NCBI GenBank assembly: GCA_903844135.1
Contig: CAIMSN010000008.1
Coordinates: 1-64,000 of the forward strand
Origin: an uncultured Rhodospirillales bacterium
Lineage (GTDB): Bacteria; Pseudomonadota; Alphaproteobacteria; Acetobacterales; Acetobacteraceae
Direction: 5' to 3'
DNA length: 64,000 nt
This document shows positions 1-8,280 of the stretch, piece by piece. Within the stretch, counting starts at the first letter, position 1; the number at the start of each line of letters is the position of its first letter. The position numbers and the translations under genes were made by a program. The notes beneath the pieces were generated by a model, which was not told where the DNA came from, ran no database searches, and saw only the letters and a list, made by a program, of their open reading frames with translations.

Positions 1-1359
1 AGCAGCCAGCGCGGCCTCGACTGGCTCAATTTCTTCGTCGCCAATCTGCAGACCGCGTTCGGACCGTTCATCGCGGTCTATCTGACCAGCGCGCACTGGA
101 CCCAGGGGCAGATCGGCCTGGTGCTGACGGTCGGCTCGGTGACGGCGATGGCGAGCCAGGTGCCGGCCGGCGCGGCGGTCGATATGCTGCGCAACAAGCA
201 TGCCGCCGCAGGTCTGGCGATCCTGGCGATCGTGCTGTCCTGCCTGCTTCTGGCGGTGGTGCCGGACCGGCTGCCGGTGACCGCGGCGGAGATTCTGCAC
301 GGCTTCGCGAGCTGCATGCTCAATCCGGCGATCGCCGCGATCACCTTGTCGGTGGTCGCGGCGCAGGTGCTCGATCCCTCGCCGGACGGCCGCAACGGCG
401 CGCAGGCGCGCAGTGCCCAAGCGGCAGCAGAAGCGGCGGCAGAAGCGTTGGCGGAGGCGGAGACGGCCGCGCACGTGGCGCTCGGCGAACGGTTCGGCCG
501 CAATGCCAGCTTCGGCTCGATCGGCAATGCCGTCGCCGCCGGACTGATGGGTGGGGTCGGTTATCTGGTTTCGGCGCGCGCCACCTTCTTCCTGGGCGCC
601 GCGCTGGCGCTGCCGGGATTATGGGCGTTGCGCTCCATCGCGCGCCTCCCGGAACCGTCCAGGCACCCGCCGGCGACCAAGGATGCGCCGGACAACGACC
701 TGATCGCCGCCAAGCCGAAGGGAGGCGTACGCACCCTGCTGCACGATCGCCGTCTCGCCGGCTTCGCGGTCTGCGTCGTGCTCTACCATCTCGGCAATGC
801 CGGCATGCTGCCGCTGGCCGCCGGGGAGGTGACGCGCGACGCCGGTCATCTGGCCGAGCTGGTGATCGCCGCCTGCATCCTGCTGCCGCAGATTCTCGGC
901 GCCTATCTGTCGCCGAAGATCGGACGCTGGGCCGGGATCTACGGACGCCGTCCGGTGATGCTGGTGGCCTTCGCCGCCTTGCCGCTGCGTGGCGTGCTGC
1001 TGGCGATCTCGCCGTCGCCGGTACTGATTGTCGCTGTGCAGATGCTCGATGCGATCAGCTCGGCGGCGTTCGGGGTGATGCTGCCGCTGGTGGCGGCCGA
1101 CCTCAGCCGTGGCACCGGTCGCTTCAATCTGTGCATGGGCATGCTCGGCCTGGCGATGGGCATCGGCGCCAGTTTCAGCACCAGCCTGGCCGGCTTCGTG
1201 GCCGACCGCTCGACACGCGCCGGCTTCCTGGTGCTGGCGGCGTCCGGCATCGCCTGCGTGGGCGCGGTCTGGCTGCTGGTCAGCGAGACCGCGCCCGGCC
1301 TCGTCAAGACATCCAGGGCGGGACGGGCAGGTTCCGCTCGCGCAGGAACGCGGGGTTGA
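1..1359 (+). CDS. MFS transporter, 5' end cut by window edge
   Basis: This is an inner-membrane transporter of the major facilitator superfamily; the substrate cannot be told. The frame is open from base 1 (SSQRGLDWLNFFVANLQ...), so the gene begins before the window; the ORF track start at 121 is an internal codon. About 452 residues are visible, with many hydrophobic helices and the usual basic loop between them. An oddity is an Ala/Glu-rich stretch (AAAEAAAEALAEAETAA) in a loop around residues 140-157, just before the conserved GRNASFGSIGNA segment. The 3' end overlaps the convergent cysteine synthase gene by 56 bases. The MFS family call is firm; the substrate and N-terminus are unknown. 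Confidence 0.85.
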   Translation, partial: SSQRGLDWLNFFVANLQTAFGPFIAVYLTSAHWTQGQIGLVLTVGSVTAMASQVPAGAAVDMLRNKHAAAGLAILAIVLSCLLLAVVPDRLPVTAAEILHGFASCMLNPAIAAITLSVVAAQVLDPSPDGRNGAQARSAQAAAEAAAEALAEAETAAHVALGERFGRNASFGSIGNAVAAGLMGGVGYLVSARATFFLGAALALPGLWALRSIARLPEPSRHPPATKDAPDNDLIAAKPKGGVRTLLHDRRLAGFAVCVVLYHLGNAGMLPLAAGEVTRDAGHLAELVIAACILLPQILGAYLSPKIGRWAGIYGRRPVMLVAFAALPLRGVLLAISPSPVLIVAVQMLDAISSAAFGVMLPLVAADLSRGTGRFNLCMGMLGLAMGIGASFSTSLAGFVADRSTRAGFLVLAASGIACVGAVWLLVSETAPGLVKTSRAGRAGSARAGTRG

Positions 1360-2362
1360 ACAGCTTCGACTGGTAGCGCGCGCCGCCGTCGCACAGGATC
1401 GTCGCGATCGTGTGCCCCGGACCCATCGCGCGGGCGACGCGGATCGCCGCCGCGACATTGATGCCCGCGGACCCGCCGATCGAAATTCCCTCGTGGATCA
1501 GCAGGTCGAACACCTGATCGAGCGCCTCCGCGTCCGGGATCCGCTCGGCATCGTCGATGTCGATCCCCTGTAGGTTGCCCGGCACGCGCGACTGGCCGAT
1601 GCCTTCGGTGATCGAGCTGCCCTCGACGACCAGGGAACCGTCCTTGACCCAGCCGTACAGCGCCGAACCTTCCGGGTCGGCCAGAACGATGCGCGGCGCC
1701 GCACTGCCGTCGCGCTCGGCCAGCGCGCGCAGCCCGAGCGCCACCCCGGCAAGCGTGCCGCCGGTGCCGCAGGCGCAGGTGAAGGCGTCGAGGCGTCCGG
1801 CGGTCTGCTGCCACAATTCCGCCGCGGTGGTGCGGCGATGGCCCTCTCGGTTGGCGAGGTTGTCGAACTGGTTGGCCCAGACCGCATTGGTCTCCTCCGC
1901 CAGCCGGCGCGAGACGTGCACGTAGTTGCCGGGATCCTTGAACGGCTTGGCCGGCACCAGCCGGAGATCGGCACCGATCATGCGCAGGAAGTCGATCTTC
2001 TCCTGGCTCTGCGTCTCCGGCATCACGATCACGCACCGGTAGCCGCGCGCGTTGCCGACCAGCGTGAGCCCAATGCCGGTATTGCCGGCGGTACCTTCGA
2101 CGATGGTGCCGCCGGGCTTCAGCGTGCCGTCGCGTTCCGCCGCATCGATGATCGCCGCAGCGGCGCGATCCTTGACCGATCCGCCCGGGTTCATGAATTC
2201 GGCCTTGCCGTAGATGCGACAGCCGGTCGCCTGGGACGCGCGGCGCAGCAGGATCAGCGGCGTGCCGCCGATCGCCGCGTCGAGATCGGGCGAGGCGCCG
2301 AGCCACCCCTGCCCGGAGGTCGGCGGCGCTTCGCGGCCGGACGGAATTGTGCTTTCGACCAT
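1304..2362 (-). CDS. cysK: Cysteine synthase A-like PLP enzyme
   Basis: This is a fold-type II PLP enzyme that most likely makes cysteine from O-acetylserine and sulfide. Evidence is the lysine motif NPGGSVKDR near residue 64, the substrate/PLP loop TAGNTGIGL near residue 92 (classically TSGNTGIGL), and the phosphate-binding GTGGTLAGV near residue 205. Length (352 residues) is slightly above typical CysK because of a 25-residue N-terminal lead. The ORF begins GTG-ATG; I chose the ATG, 9 bases from an AAGG. It diverges from a rhodanese gene, and the two share a 13-bp inverted repeat over their starts, consistent with a sulfur-metabolism pair. A cystathionine beta-synthase-like role cannot be excluded. 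Confidence 0.88.
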   Translation of the reverse strand: MVESTIPSGREAPPTSGQGWLGASPDLDAAIGGTPLILLRRASQATGCRIYGKAEFMNPGGSVKDRAAAAIIDAAERDGTLKPGGTIVEGTAGNTGIGLTLVGNARGYRCVIVMPETQSQEKIDFLRMIGADLRLVPAKPFKDPGNYVHVSRRLAEETNAVWANQFDNLANREGHRRTTAAELWQQTAGRLDAFTCACGTGGTLAGVALGLRALAERDGSAAPRIVLADPEGSALYGWVKDGSLVVEGSSITEGIGQSRVPGNLQGIDIDDAERIPDAEALDQVFDLLIHEGISIGGSAGINVAAAIRVARAMGPGHTIATILCDGGARYQSKLFNPAFLRERNLPVPPWMS

Positions 2363-2421
2363 CACGGATCACCTTCGGCAGCGAGAACCGACACTAGAAC
2401 AGGAGTAGCCGTGATGGTCGA
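2355..2421. promoter_or_regulatory. Divergent intergenic region with 13-bp inverted repeat
   Basis: The start regions of the two divergent genes are mirror copies: TCGACCATCACGG (2355-2367) and CCGTGATGGTCGA (2409-2421) are perfect reverse complements. Each arm includes the GTGATG start of its gene. About 41 bases lie between the arms and must hold both promoters and both Shine-Dalgarno sites (AGGAG at 2401-2405 for the rhodanese). Whether the repeat is an operator or only similar start contexts is not decided by the sequence. Confidence 0.5.
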
Positions 2422-2824
2422 GGATGTGGCGCCGCAGCGTGTCTGGCAGGCCTTGTCGGAGCAACCGGATGCGCAACTGGTCGATGTGCGGACCGACGCG
2501 GAATGGGCCTATGTCGGCGTGCCGGACCTGTCGCCGATCGGCAAGCGCGTGCTGCTGGTGCAGTGGCAATCGTTCCCGACCGGGGCGCCGAACGGCGCGT
2601 TCGTCGCCGAGCTCGAAGCCGCAGGACTGACCGCCGAGCAGGCGATCTATTTCATCTGCCGCAGCGGTGCACGCAGTCTCTATGCCGCCGAACGGGCCGA
2701 GCAGGCCGGCTTCCGCACGGTCTACAACGTCGCCGACGGCTTCGAGGGCCCGCCGGACGCGCAGGGGCATCGCGGCCGGGTCGCCGGCTGGAAGACCGAC
2801 GGGCTGCCCTGGCGCCAGGGCTGA
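2414..2824 (+). CDS. Rhodanese-like domain protein
   Basis: This is a single-domain rhodanese (about 136 residues) likely to carry sulfane sulfur as a cysteine persulfide. The CDC25-like/rhodanese signature is clear: LVDVRTDAEW near residue 20 and the active-site loop CRSGARS near residue 82 with the catalytic Cys. The ORF track starts far upstream in antisense of cysK; the real start is the ATG at 2414, 8 bases after AGGAG, although GTG at 2411 is possible. It is divergent from cysteine synthase, which fits sulfur transfer. The 3' end faces the DUF2272 lipoprotein gene 18 bases away with no visible terminator. Confidence 0.88.
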   Translation: MVEDVAPQRVWQALSEQPDAQLVDVRTDAEWAYVGVPDLSPIGKRVLLVQWQSFPTGAPNGAFVAELEAAGLTAEQAIYFICRSGARSLYAAERAEQAGFRTVYNVADGFEGPPDAQGHRGRVAGWKTDGLPWRQG

Positions 2825-2842
2825 GCGCGCTTGTCTCGAGGC

Positions 2843-3733
2843 TCAGTCACGCAGGGGCGATTCCGCATCCGCGTCGTATAGAACTTGCAAGACCGTCAAC
2901 CATGAATACCGGCTGTCGAGCGACTGGCCATCCGGGCCGGCGAGAAGGCCGGTCGGACCGACCGGAACATGCGTCAGGGCTACGGCGTCGTCGACGTTGC
3001 CGCCGATGATGCTGATCTGGTTGGGCTGGCGTCCGACCACGATGCCGCAATGCGCCGGGAAGCCGCCCGTCGTCGGCAGGTTCGCGAAACGAAGGCTGCG
3101 CGCATGTCCGCGTCCGGCGCAGACGAGGTCGCCGTTCTGCGGCGCGTACAGCGCCGGATCCTGCGCCCGCAGCCCGGTCGCGGTTCCGGAGACCGCAGCG
3201 TTGATATAGGTCGAGTGGTTCGGCGCGTAGGCGAAGCGATCGCCGGCGCCGGCGATGCGCATGACGTAGGAGATGAAGGCGGCCGACCAGGCGAATCGTC
3301 CGTCATGGACATAGTCGAACGGCGTGCCGTCACTGTCATGCTTGCCAGTCCAGGCGACTTCGGCCTCGTATGGATCCTGGCCGATCCACCAGTATTCGCC
3401 GACCCGCTCCCAGAGCCCGGGAAGCCGTTCGGGTTTCACCGCGGTGCTGGAAGCGTCCGGGCGCTGCTCCGGATCGTCGTCGTCGACCGGCTGGCCGAAC
3501 AGGCGCCATTCGCGCAGGGCGATCGCGATCGCATTCTGGCGTGCGAAAGGTGCGAAATTGCGCGTCGCGAAATCCGGCACGTGCGCGTCCTGCCCGGACG
3601 GGCCTTGCGACGTGCGATATTGCGCGACCGGGGTCTGCAGGCGCGTCGCCAGTGGCGCGTCGGCGCCCTTGTCGGCGCATCCTGCCAGCAGCCCCAGCAT
3701 CAATGCCGCCGCCAAACGCCTCGTATCGATCAT
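2843..3733 (-). CDS. DUF2272-type lipoprotein
   Basis: This predicted lipoprotein has an N-terminal signal MIDTRRLAAALMLGLLAGC ending in a lipobox (LAGC), so the track's 41-residue N-terminal extension is dropped. The mature part contains HDGRFAWSAAFISYVMRIAGAG and HCGIVVGRQPNQISIIGGN blocks, which resemble the DUF2272 family, a papain/NlpC-like fold with candidate Cys and His residues (NGDLVCAGRGHA, FPAHCGIV). A peptidoglycan amidase-like role is an inference from that resemblance. It starts 7 bases after the mtnA stop and is probably co-transcribed with it. Confidence 0.72.
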   Translation of the reverse strand: MIDTRRLAAALMLGLLAGCADKGADAPLATRLQTPVAQYRTSQGPSGQDAHVPDFATRNFAPFARQNAIAIALREWRLFGQPVDDDDPEQRPDASSTAVKPERLPGLWERVGEYWWIGQDPYEAEVAWTGKHDSDGTPFDYVHDGRFAWSAAFISYVMRIAGAGDRFAYAPNHSTYINAAVSGTATGLRAQDPALYAPQNGDLVCAGRGHARSLRFANLPTTGGFPAHCGIVVGRQPNQISIIGGNVDDAVALTHVPVGPTGLLAGPDGQSLDSRYSWLTVLQVLYDADAESPLRD

Positions 3734-3740
3734 CCGGATG

Positions 3741-4913
3741 TTATCCTGCCTGGTTTGTTTCCGCGGATCGGCCGCTCGGCGCGTGGTCGGACCGCGGGCG
3801 CGTCCAGTCCGACCTCTCCGGAAACAGCGAGGCCAATCCTTCCGGCGAGGCCGCACACGCGCCGCGTTCGGTCAGCAATCCGGTCACCAGTCGCGCCGGC
3901 GTGACGTCGAAGGCGGGGTTGGACGCTGCGGTTCCGTCCGGCGTCACCTGGACGCTCCGGACGGTGCCGTTCTCGTCGCGGCCGACGATGTGCGTCACCT
4001 CCTCCGGCGCGCGCTCCTCGATCGGGATCTCCGCCAGCCCGTCGCGCACGGTCCAGTCGATCGTGGTCGAGGGCAGCGCGACCCAGAAGGGAACCCGATT
4101 GTCGTGTGCCGCGAGCGCCTTCAGATACGTGCCGATCTTGTTGGCGACGTCGCCGTCGCGGGTCACGCGGTCCGTGCCGACGATCACCAGATCGACGTCG
4201 CCGCGCTGCATCAAATGCCCTCCTGCATTGTCGGAGACCACCGTGTGCGCAACGCCATGGCTGCCCAGCTCCCAGGCGGTCAGCGCCGCGCCCTGGTTGC
4301 GTGGCCTGGTCTCGTCGACCCAGACCTGCAGGGGAATTCCCTTGTCGTGCGCCATGTAGATCGGCGCCAGCGCGGTGCCCCAATCGACGGTGGCGATCCA
4401 GCCCGCATTGCAATGGGTAAGCAGCCGGACCGGGCCCTCATCCCCGCGCGCGCGTTTCGCGGTCGCGATGTCCTCGATCAGCGTCAGCCCGTGCCGGCCG
4501 ATCGCCTCGTTCTGCGCGACATCCTCGTCGCAGATCAGCGCGGCCTCCTCGTAGGCGATGCGGACGCGGTCGGCCGGGCGCGTGTTGCGAAGCCGCTCGA
4601 GCATGCGCTGGATCGCCCAGCGCAGATTGATCGCGGTCGGCCGGGTGGCCGCCAGCATCGCCGCATCGCGCTCCATGGCGTCGCTGTCGCTGTCGCGGCG
4701 CAATGCCAGCGCCAGGCCATAGGCTGCGACCGCCCCGATCAGCGGAGCGCCGCGCACCTGCATGGTGGCGATCGCCGTCGCCACCTCCTCGTGCGTTTGC
4801 AGCCGGAGAATGTCGAGAGACCAGGGCAGCCTGGTCTGGTCGAAGATGCGCACGGAAAAGCCGTCGTCCCGATCGACCCAGACGCTGCGGTAGGATTCAC
4901 CCTTGATCTTCAT
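3741..4913 (-). CDS. mtnA: S-methyl-5-thioribose-1-phosphate isomerase
   Basis: MtnA isomerises methylthioribose-1-phosphate to methylthioribulose-1-phosphate in methionine salvage, recycling the methylthioadenosine made by the spermidine genes elsewhere in this window. The family blocks are clear: MQVRGAPLIGAVAAYG, LTHCNAGWIATVDWGTALAPIY with the catalytic Cys, WVDETRPRNQGAALTAWEL, and the catalytic Asp region IVGTDRVTRDGDVANKIGTY. The track ORF has a 57-residue extra N-terminus; the family normally begins MKIKGxxYRSVW, so I start at 4913. The C-terminus runs about 25 residues beyond the usual end. No other mtn gene is visible nearby. Confidence 0.93.
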   Translation of the reverse strand: MKIKGESYRSVWVDRDDGFSVRIFDQTRLPWSLDILRLQTHEEVATAIATMQVRGAPLIGAVAAYGLALALRRDSDSDAMERDAAMLAATRPTAINLRWAIQRMLERLRNTRPADRVRIAYEEAALICDEDVAQNEAIGRHGLTLIEDIATAKRARGDEGPVRLLTHCNAGWIATVDWGTALAPIYMAHDKGIPLQVWVDETRPRNQGAALTAWELGSHGVAHTVVSDNAGGHLMQRGDVDLVIVGTDRVTRDGDVANKIGTYLKALAAHDNRVPFWVALPSTTIDWTVRDGLAEIPIEERAPEEVTHIVGRDENGTVRSVQVTPDGTAASNPAFDVTPARLVTGLLTERGACAASPEGLASLFPERSDWTRPRSDHAPSGRSAETNQAG

Positions 4914-5235
4914 GGCAGTCTGTCGCTCCGCACGGGTTGGACCGCAGCTCGTCGAGGGCCGGTCGTTCAGGTGCCGTGTCGTAGCATCGTTCATGTGCGG
5001 CTGGCATCTCCCGAGGTGCTCAGCATCGGTTTTGGCGCCGTTCCGCCACGGAACTTTATCGTAACGGTCGCTTTTGATTGACATGCGGTGGCTGACTGGG
5101 GATGAGCGTGTTAAGGCGTACGCCGAATCGACGCGAATCGGTGGATGTCGGATTGTCGAACAGGCTCCTGGCGTTTTGGAACGAGCGATCTTCCATCTCG
5201 ACTAGCCGTTATCCGCGTAAACCAGAGGGACAACC
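4914..5235. other. Divergent intergenic region mtnA / histone-like gene
   Basis: These 322 bases separate two divergent starts. The minus strand stays open through most of it, which explains the over-long mtnA ORF in the track. A TTGACA at 5078-5083 lies on the plus strand, but the hexamer 17 bases later (GATGAG) is a poor -10, so no promoter is called. The plus-strand gene has GAGGG a few bases before its ATG. I see no RNA gene or repeat here. Confidence 0.5.
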
Positions 5236-6213
5236 ATGAACAGCGAAGAGAAGACCGACGGTCGCCGCACACGCGCGATGGCCGTACGCGCCGGCGGCCG
5301 ACGCACTGCCGGCACGACCGCCCGCACCACGGCGACCCGCACCGCTCGGGCGACCACGGCCGCAAAGAAGCCAGGCCCGAAGGCCGGCAGCAAGGCAGCC
5401 GCAAAGACCACAGCACGGACCGGGGCAAAACCCGGGCCGAAGCCGGCGACTCGCAAGGGTGCCAAGCCGGGTCCGAAGCCCGCTTCGCGGACCGCGACCA
5501 AATCTACCCGAACCACGAAGGCTGCGCCGAAGACGACCCGCGCTGCCGCAACGCGGGGCGGTTCGGTCCGCACCACCAGGGCATCCGCCGCCAAGGCGAC
5601 GACGCGTAAGGCGCCGGCAACCAAGGCCGCGCCGAAGAAGACCGTGCGTGCAAAGGCAGCCCCGGCGGCGAAGCGCGCGACCACGGCCCGGGCGGCAACG
5701 ACCCGCAAGCCGGCAACCCGCGTCGCCGCCACGCGCGCCAAGGCAACGACCGCGAGAAAGACCCCGGCGCGCGCTGCCAAGACCACGAGCGCTGCGCGCA
5801 CGACGCGTGCCACCGCCACCCGCAGCCCGGCGAAGCGCACGACCAAGGCCGCCACCACGGCGCGGACCACGAAGCGGGCCGCTGCCGCGACGCCGCGCAA
5901 GATCGCCGCAAAGCGGGCAACGGCGCGCGTCACCCGCGTCGCGAAGGCGGCCACCACCGCGGCGAAGTCGGTCTCGGTGGCGAAGGTGCGCAAGCCTCGC
6001 GTCACGACCCGCAAGCTTGGCGAGGAGACCGGTTCCGCGCCCAAGCCGCGTCGTCCGTCGGTCCGCAAGGCGTCGACCAAGTCGCTTGGCGCTGCCACGC
6101 CGACGGAGCGTCGTCGTCGCACCAAGTCCGAGCCGTCCGTCGGCGAGACGATGACGTCGGAAACGGCAGCGCTTCCGGTCGGATCGTCGCTCACCGACAC
6201 GCACGAGAGCTGA
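5236..6213 (+). CDS. Histone H1-like Lys/Arg/Ala/Thr-rich DNA-binding protein
   Basis: This 325-residue protein is built almost entirely of Ala, Thr, Arg, Lys and Pro and should be extremely basic and disordered. It has three KPGPK motifs within residues 44-82 (KKPGPKAGSK, AKPGPKPATR, AKPGPKPASR), then a long run of short RAT/KAT/ARTT units, and ends in a more acidic tail (about residues 260-325). The composition resembles bacterial H1-like proteins and the AlgP/HctB class of nucleoid proteins, so DNA or RNA compaction is inferred. Low-complexity coding makes long shadow ORFs on both strands; this frame is chosen because it has a Shine-Dalgarno (GAGGG), a sensible composition and a terminator 18 bases after the stop. 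Confidence 0.8.
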   Translation: MNSEEKTDGRRTRAMAVRAGGRRTAGTTARTTATRTARATTAAKKPGPKAGSKAAAKTTARTGAKPGPKPATRKGAKPGPKPASRTATKSTRTTKAAPKTTRAAATRGGSVRTTRASAAKATTRKAPATKAAPKKTVRAKAAPAAKRATTARAATTRKPATRVAATRAKATTARKTPARAAKTTSAARTTRATATRSPAKRTTKAATTARTTKRAAAATPRKIAAKRATARVTRVAKAATTAAKSVSVAKVRKPRVTTRKLGEETGSAPKPRRPSVRKASTKSLGAATPTERRRRTKSEPSVGETMTSETAALPVGSSLTDTHES

Positions 6214-6230
6214 GCGCTCTCGCGTTCTGC

Positions 6231-6273
6231 AGAAGGGCCGGACCGGTGCGAGCCGGTTCGGCCTTCTTCTTTT
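6231..6273 (+). terminator. Rho-independent terminator after the H1-like gene
   Basis: The stem AGAAGGGCCGGACCGG pairs with CCGGTTCGGCCTTCT across a short loop, with two mismatches, and is followed by a T-rich tract (TTCTTTT). It begins 18 bases after the stop of the H1-like gene and separates it from the convergent flagellar operon. Confidence 0.85.
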
Positions 6274-6382
6274 GGGTCGTCTGATACCGACGATCCGATC
6301 GTGCTCGCGCGGTCGTCATGCACCATCGATGTGGCGCGAACTTTGCCGGTCGCGCCGCCTGACGTTCCATGTGTCAGTATGG

Positions 6383-6763
6383 TCAGGCGCGAACCACCAG
6401 CGCGAAAGCAAGGTTGGCCTTGCAGGCCGGCCGGTGTCCGCGCGATCCGTAGCCGCTCGACTCGTGCATCCGGCGCGCCGCCTCCGCGAGAACCGCCATG
6501 ATCTGGTCCTGGACCTTGAGCGCGCATTCGAGCGCCGTCCGATGCTCGCCGGCCAGGATATCGAGCCGCCTGGCCAACGTCCGGTCATCCTCGGTGTCGG
6601 TCTCGTCGGGCAGGGTGTGGCTCGATTCGAGCTCTGCGATCAGCCGCCGCTTTTCGTCGAGACGATCGCCCATCCGGGCGTAGTCCGTGGCCGCGAGCAA
6701 GGCGTTCTCCTGTTCCAGCAGGATCGTCAGTCGCCGCATCGCCTCCCTGCTCTGCCGGTTCAT
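6383..6763 (-). CDS. FlgN-like flagellar protein
   Basis: This small helical protein (126 residues) sits at the end of the flgI-flgJ operon. It contains long amphipathic helices (RRLTILLEQENALLAATDYARM, LARRLDILAGEHRTALECAL) typical of FlgN-type chaperones for hook-filament junction proteins, which is the usual gene after flgJ in related bacteria. The track ORF is longer; the true start at 6763 has a near-perfect AGGAGG 7 bases upstream and overlaps the flgJ stop as ATGA, implying translational coupling. Sequence similarity to FlgN is weak by eye, so the name rests mainly on context. Confidence 0.62.
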   Translation of the reverse strand: MNRQSREAMRRLTILLEQENALLAATDYARMGDRLDEKRRLIAELESSHTLPDETDTEDDRTLARRLDILAGEHRTALECALKVQDQIMAVLAEAARRMHESSGYGSRGHRPACKANLAFALVVRA

Positions 6764-7056
6764 CGCCGCGCCTCCTGCATCCTGAGCATCTGTTGATAGA
6801 TCTGGTCCGCCAGGCCCAACCCTCCATGGGTCTCCACCTGCTTCGCCATTTCCGTGATCAGCATGGGTTTGAAATTCTCCTCCCCGGCGCCGCCGCCGAA
6901 CAGCCCCTGCGCGGTATCGACGGTCGAGAACATCGGCTCGAGAAGCTGACCGATCGCCATCGCCTCGAAATCCTGAGCCGCCTTCATGGTCGATGACTGA
7001 GCCCTCGCAGGGTCGCTGTTCGGCGCCGACCCGCCGTCCGGGATCGACACGGTCAT
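6760..7056 (-). CDS. flgJ: Rod-binding protein, FlgJ N-terminal domain only
   Basis: This 98-residue protein matches the rod-capping N-terminal domain of FlgJ (FEAMAIGQLLEPMFSTV, FKPMLITEMAKQVETHGGLGLADQIYQQM). It lacks the C-terminal muramidase domain of enterobacterial FlgJ, as is normal in alphaproteobacteria, so peptidoglycan hydrolysis for rod assembly must come from another protein. Its ATG overlaps the flgI stop as ATGA and its stop overlaps the next start as ATGA, giving a tightly coupled flgI-flgJ-flgN unit. Confidence 0.88.
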   Translation of the reverse strand: MTVSIPDGGSAPNSDPARAQSSTMKAAQDFEAMAIGQLLEPMFSTVDTAQGLFGGGAGEENFKPMLITEMAKQVETHGGLGLADQIYQQMLRMQEARR

Positions 7057-8159
7057 CGCACGACCAGACTGGCTTGGAGCGCACCGGCCGCCTTGATCGT
7101 CTGCAGGATGCTGATCATGTCGCGCGGACCGACCCCCAGCGCGTTCAGACCACCGACCAGGTCGCGCAGGCTTGGCCCATCGGACAGGATGCCGAGGCGC
7201 TTGCCGGGCTCGGTATCCACCTTGATCGCAGTGCGCGGCAGGATAGCCGTCTGGCCGCTGGAAAACGGACCGGGTTGGGAGGCGACCGGTGTCTCGCTGA
7301 CCTGGATGGTGAGATTTCCCTGTGCGATCGCGACCGTACTGATTCGAACATTGTTCCCCATGACGATCGTCCCGCTCGCCTCGTCCACCACCACGATCGC
7401 CGGGGTGTCCGGCTGGACCAGCAAATCCTCGATCCGGCCAAGGGTGGACATGATGTCCAGGCCGCCCAGAGCCAGAGCGACCGTACGCGGATCCTCGACC
7501 CGGGCAATATCGCCAATGCTGTTATTGATGACCGACGCCATCCGCTCTGCCGTGGTCAGATCCGGATTGCGCAGCGACAGATGCAGCACTCCGCGACCAC
7601 CGAGCTGTACCGGTACTTCTTTCTCCACGATCGCGCCGTTGGCGATATGCGCGCTGGTCGGAATGTTGCGGGTGATGGTCGCGCCGGCGCCTTTCCCTGA
7701 GAACGCACTGCTGACCATTTGGCCCTGTGCGACCGCATAGACGTCCCCGTCCGCTGCCATCAGAGGCGTGACGAGAAGCGTACCGCCAGAGAGGTCGGTT
7801 GCGTCGCCGGTGGCGGAAACGGTCACATCGATCCGGCTGCCGTCGTGCGAGAAGGCTGGAAGGTCGGCTGTGACCATGACCGCCGCGATATCGAGCGTCT
7901 GCAGCTTGGCCTCCTGATCACGAATGTTCACGCCCAGCCGTTCGAGCATGCTGATCAGGGACTCGCGCGTGAACAGGGAGTTGTTGAGGCGGTCGCCAGT
8001 GCCGTTGAGGCCGACCACCAGGCCGTATCCGACGAGCTGGTTGCTCCTGATACCTTCGACGTCGGCAATATCCTTGATACGCACCGTGGCCGCGATCGCA
8101 TCGCTGGACGCCAAGGCCGCCAAAACCCCGAACAGCAGGATAAAAAACAGCGCGCGCAT
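7053..8159 (-). CDS. flgI: Flagellar P-ring protein FlgI
   Basis: FlgI forms the periplasmic P ring around the flagellar rod. The sequence begins with a signal peptide (MRALFFILLFGVLAALASSDAIA) and continues with the family hallmarks VRIKDIADVEGIRSNQLVGYGLVVGLNGTGD and the C-terminal DLVGGLNALGVGPRDMISILQTIKAAGAL. Length (368) is normal. The track start is a TTG; I use the ATG at 8159, which has GAAGGA 4 bases upstream. It diverges from fliX and is the first gene of a coupled operon with flgJ and the FlgN-like gene. Confidence 0.96.
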   Translation of the reverse strand: MRALFFILLFGVLAALASSDAIAATVRIKDIADVEGIRSNQLVGYGLVVGLNGTGDRLNNSLFTRESLISMLERLGVNIRDQEAKLQTLDIAAVMVTADLPAFSHDGSRIDVTVSATGDATDLSGGTLLVTPLMAADGDVYAVAQGQMVSSAFSGKGAGATITRNIPTSAHIANGAIVEKEVPVQLGGRGVLHLSLRNPDLTTAERMASVINNSIGDIARVEDPRTVALALGGLDIMSTLGRIEDLLVQPDTPAIVVVDEASGTIVMGNNVRISTVAIAQGNLTIQVSETPVASQPGPFSSGQTAILPRTAIKVDTEPGKRLGILSDGPSLRDLVGGLNALGVGPRDMISILQTIKAAGALQASLVVR

Positions 8160-8280
8160 GGTGTCCTTCAAGGGTCGTCAAGGTTTGACGGCTACAGTCT
8201 GCGCGGAAAGGACGAATAATGTCTGAACGCCCTCCCGATTTCGCCTTGCCTGCCGGCGACCCGTCATCCGTTCGACCGGC

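Noticed and set aside
4914-5235. SAM-type riboswitch or clear promoter before mtnA
   Set aside because: No riboswitch core or convincing -35/-10 pair was seen on either strand.
5202-6527. 441-residue minus-strand ORF and other long frames across the H1-like gene
   Set aside because: They are shadows created by the low-complexity GC-rich coding of the H1-like gene; the terminator and the Shine-Dalgarno site support the plus-strand frame only.
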